This document shows, piece by piece, positions 62,176 through 64,000 of a stretch of DNA of 64,000 nt. The number at the start of each line of letters is the position of its first letter. The stretch's first letter is position 1. This stretch comes from JAAYUD01 sp963676865 (GTDB taxonomy: Bacteria; Bacteroidota; Bacteroidia; Bacteroidales; Bacteroidaceae), in assembly GCA_963676865.2 (NCBI GenBank), contig CAXXSS010000001.1:3410001-3474000 (forward strand). The letters run 5' to 3'. The position numbers were made by a program, and so were the translations under genes. The notes under the pieces were generated by a model. That model was not told where the DNA came from. It saw only the letters and a program-made list of their open reading frames with translations, and searched no databases.

Positions 62176-63494
62176 CAGGGCTGACGCATTAAGAATTCAG
62201 TTTGTTTATTTCCCATTATATATTATTAACTTAATGTATTGATATATAGTTTATTATATGTGCATATATGTCCTTATTATTTACTATATTTGTATAACTT
62301 TTTACATTAAACAAATAAACGATATGGACTTAGTAACGATATTAAGAGAAGTAGAAGACCCCAGAAGGGATCATTTAAAGGAGCACAGTTTGGGGTGTAT
62401 TTTTTATATTACAATGGCCGCGGTAGTTTGCGGTGCTGAAAGCTGGTATGAAGTAGCGGAATTCGGCAAAATGAAAGAGCCCTTTCTCCGTTCCCGTATA
62501 AAGGGCTTTAAAGGTGTTCCTTCCCATGATACCTTTAACCGAGTTTTCTCCATTCTTGATCCAAAGGAACTTGAACGTGGTTTCAGGATGTGGATTCATG
62601 AGATATGTGGAAAATATAGTGGTATAGTTGCAATAGACGGGAAGGAAATATGTGGTGCAAGAGTGGAAAAGAAAGACGGCAGTTTTGAGCCTTTACGTAT
62701 GGTCAGTGCATGGGCTGCATCCAATGGCGTTACACTTGGGCAGGAGAAGGTGGGCAAGAAGAGCAATGAAATAACAGCCATTCCGAAACTGATAAAGGCT
62801 TTAGATTTGTCGGGATGTGTAGTGACCATAGACGCCATGGGTTGTCAGCATGAAATAGTTGAAACGATCATAAAAAACAAGGCGGACTTTGTCATCTGTG
62901 TGAAAGACAACCAGAAGAAATTGCATAATGAGATAAAAAGCTACTTCACAGGTATCGACTTTAATGGGAATAAGATCAATGGACACGGGCATATACCACC
63001 AACCAGGTACCAGGCTTCATACACAGAGGAATGCGGTCATGGACGGAAGGAAAGGAGATATTGCCAAGTATATAACAATGGGATGACAGGTGAAATTTTA
63101 GGGTGGGAAGGTGTCCGCTCCGTCGTTTGTCAGACAAAGATTACGACTCAGCTGAAAAGCAAGAAAACGGTAGAGGAAAAACATTATTATATAACATCCC
63201 TACCTTTGGATTCGGACAGAATCATGCAGGCTATAAGGACGCATTGGAGCATAGAGAACAATCTGCATTGGCAGTTGGACGTAACCTTTAACGAAGACGA
63301 TACCAGAAAAAGAAAGAATGCGGCGCAGAATTTCTCCCTCATCAGCAAGATCGCACTCGCCCAAATAAAAAACAGCCAAAGAAAGGGGAGCTTCAAAATG
63401 AAAAGAAAACTTGCAGGATGGGATGAAAATTACATGATAGAACTATTGGATTCTAGTTGGATGCAAAATCTAAATTCTTAATGCGTCAGCCCTG
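62176..63494 (+). mobile_element. Intact ISAs1-family insertion sequence
   Basis: A 1319-bp element bounded by 22-bp perfect inverted repeats (62176-62197 and 63473-63494; outer end CAGGGCTGACGCATTAAG) and a 9-bp target duplication. It carries one transposase gene whose stop codon lies inside the right repeat. All parts appear intact. Confidence 0.94.
62324..63481 (+). CDS. ISAs1-family transposase
   Basis: A 385-residue DDE transposase. The family opening DPRRDHLKEHSLGCIFYITMAAVVCGAESWYEVAEFG is followed by GVPSHDTFNRVFSILDP, the catalytic IAIDGKEICGAR (first Asp), VTIDAMGCQHEI (second Asp) and HWSIENNLHWQLDVTFNED (Glu). The ATG at 62324 is chosen; the open frame upstream is hydrophobic and AT-rich. 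The TAA stop lies within the right inverted repeat. Confidence 0.94.
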   Translation: MDLVTILREVEDPRRDHLKEHSLGCIFYITMAAVVCGAESWYEVAEFGKMKEPFLRSRIKGFKGVPSHDTFNRVFSILDPKELERGFRMWIHEICGKYSGIVAIDGKEICGARVEKKDGSFEPLRMVSAWAASNGVTLGQEKVGKKSNEITAIPKLIKALDLSGCVVTIDAMGCQHEIVETIIKNKADFVICVKDNQKKLHNEIKSYFTGIDFNGNKINGHGHIPPTRYQASYTEECGHGRKERRYCQVYNNGMTGEILGWEGVRSVVCQTKITTQLKSKKTVEEKHYYITSLPLDSDRIMQAIRTHWSIENNLHWQLDVTFNEDDTRKRKNAAQNFSLISKIALAQIKNSQRKGSFKMKRKLAGWDENYMIELLDSSWMQNLNS

Positions 63495-63503
63495 CATATG
63501 TGG
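63495..63503. repeat. Right copy of the ISAs1 target duplication
   Basis: CATATGTGG, identical to 62167-62175. Confidence 0.9.
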
Positions 63504-63916
63504 AACGACATTCTTCTTAGAACAAAACATAAAATCGCTCTGATATGAACCAACTTTCATCAGTATGTTTCACAGACTTCACCCTTTTAAGAAGGTATCA
63601 TGGAAGGTTTTAAAGCATTTAGAGCATTATAACTTTCATTACAACATCGTGACAGAGACATATGAATGTAGAGCGCGCAAATTGCAACATGATTTTGTTG
63701 AAATAGACCGCCATATTCACAACGATAGGCCTGAGTTCTTACACCCGAACTCAGATATTATTATGATTCGAAATTGTCGTATGTTAGTTTTTTCGGTGAC
63801 GTCCTTAAGTTTTTCCGAAAACATATGGACGAAAATATTTTTAGGGGCATACGTCATTTCAGAAGATTAAGGACCTTATAATTTTAGCCTGAAATAAAGG
63901 GAATAAACGAGAAGGA
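63504..63916. other. Unassigned region right of ISAs1
   Basis: 413 bp. A hairpin CTGAGTTC...GAACTCAG lies near 63731-63754. A 101-codon open frame (63565-63870) has no recognisable family and unusual composition, so I do not call it a gene. It may be decayed sequence. Confidence 0.4.
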
Positions 63917-64000
63917 TTATTTACTAAACATTGCACTTTCTATTTCAAGTACCCGAGTAATTTCGAAATAGATTTCTTTATTGGGGTATAATTGGCTGGA
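63917..64000 (-). CDS. C-terminal fragment of an unidentified protein
   Basis: An open minus-strand frame enters from the window edge and ends at a TAA (63919-63917), encoding 27 residues (ending EITRVLEIESAMFSK). The composition looks like coding sequence, but the family cannot be told. The rest of the gene lies outside the window. Confidence 0.4.
   Translation of the reverse strand, partial: SSQLYPNKEIYFEITRVLEIESAMFSK

Noticed and set aside
63565..63870. 101-codon ORF right of ISAs1
   Set aside because: Rich in His, Asn and Phe with no family match that I recognise and no clear ribosome site; possibly decayed sequence, not called a gene.

Overview
The window is chromosomal DNA from a member of the Bacteroidales, most likely Bacteroidaceae or a close relative. 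The basis is the gene content (DUF5112/DUF5113 sensor proteins, a DUF4301 protein, a long-form urocanate hydratase, an SDR-type threonine dehydrogenase beside kbl, HU-like proteins) and the repeated occurrence of the Bacteroidetes -7 promoter element TAnnTTTG upstream of genes. No rRNA, tRNA, CRISPR array or phage genes were seen. Most of the window is core metabolism; the accessory part is confined to the last ~5 kb.

Layout. 1-9.1 kb: an operon of two iron-sulfur redox proteins, glycerate kinase, a hybrid-type sensor kinase with a periplasmic substrate-binding domain, and an NtrY/NtrC-like sensor kinase with its sigma-54 activator. 9.1-9.6 kb: a non-coding stretch with an inverted repeat upstream of the activator gene, a four-unit palindrome array phased at 22 bp and a terminator. 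9.6-14.6 kb: an operon of a DUF3298 lipoprotein, rsmG, an MBL hydrolase and gcvP. 14.7-21.9 kb: a very large two-module sensor protein, its response regulator, an AbgT-type transporter and trmN6. 22.3-29.6 kb: gyrA, a TPR protein, an S41-like lipoprotein and a phosphohexomutase. 29.7-34.5 kb: an aromatic amino acid operon (pheA, aminotransferase, DAHP synthase-chorismate mutase, tyrA) preceded by an attenuator with a Phe/Tyr-rich leader peptide, then a DJ-1 protein. 34.6-39.4 kb: an HU-like protein, a tiny hydrophobic peptide ORF, an M1 peptidase and a ResB/CcsA cytochrome c assembly pair. 39.7-46.3 kb: a complete histidine-to-glutamate pathway (hutU, ftcD, hutI, cyclodeaminase, hutH). 46.4-59.1 kb: threonine-to-glycine genes (tdh and kbl, divergent), a Dabb protein, udk, an MltF-like lytic transglycosylase, pncB, DUF4301, relA/spoT, panB, a HAD phosphatase and a lipoprotein. 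59.2-63.5 kb: an intact IS66-family element and an intact ISAs1-family element, both with exact terminal inverted repeats and target duplications.

How genes cooperate. Threonine is converted by Tdh and Kbl to glycine and acetyl-CoA, and GcvP can oxidise the glycine; the Hut pathway feeds one-carbon units into the same folate pool. The phe/tyr operon appears to be controlled by ribosome-mediated attenuation: the leader, mutually exclusive hairpins, U-tract and promoter can all be read in the sequence.

The most unusual items are (1) the Phe/Tyr attenuator, (2) two dissimilar palindrome arrays sharing a CACA-NN-TGTG core at exactly 22-bp spacing, one of them split by the ISAs1 element, (3) a 1420-residue sensor whose two kinase-like halves have complementary defects, and (4) a RelA/SpoT homologue whose hydrolase centre is lost while the synthetase centre is kept.
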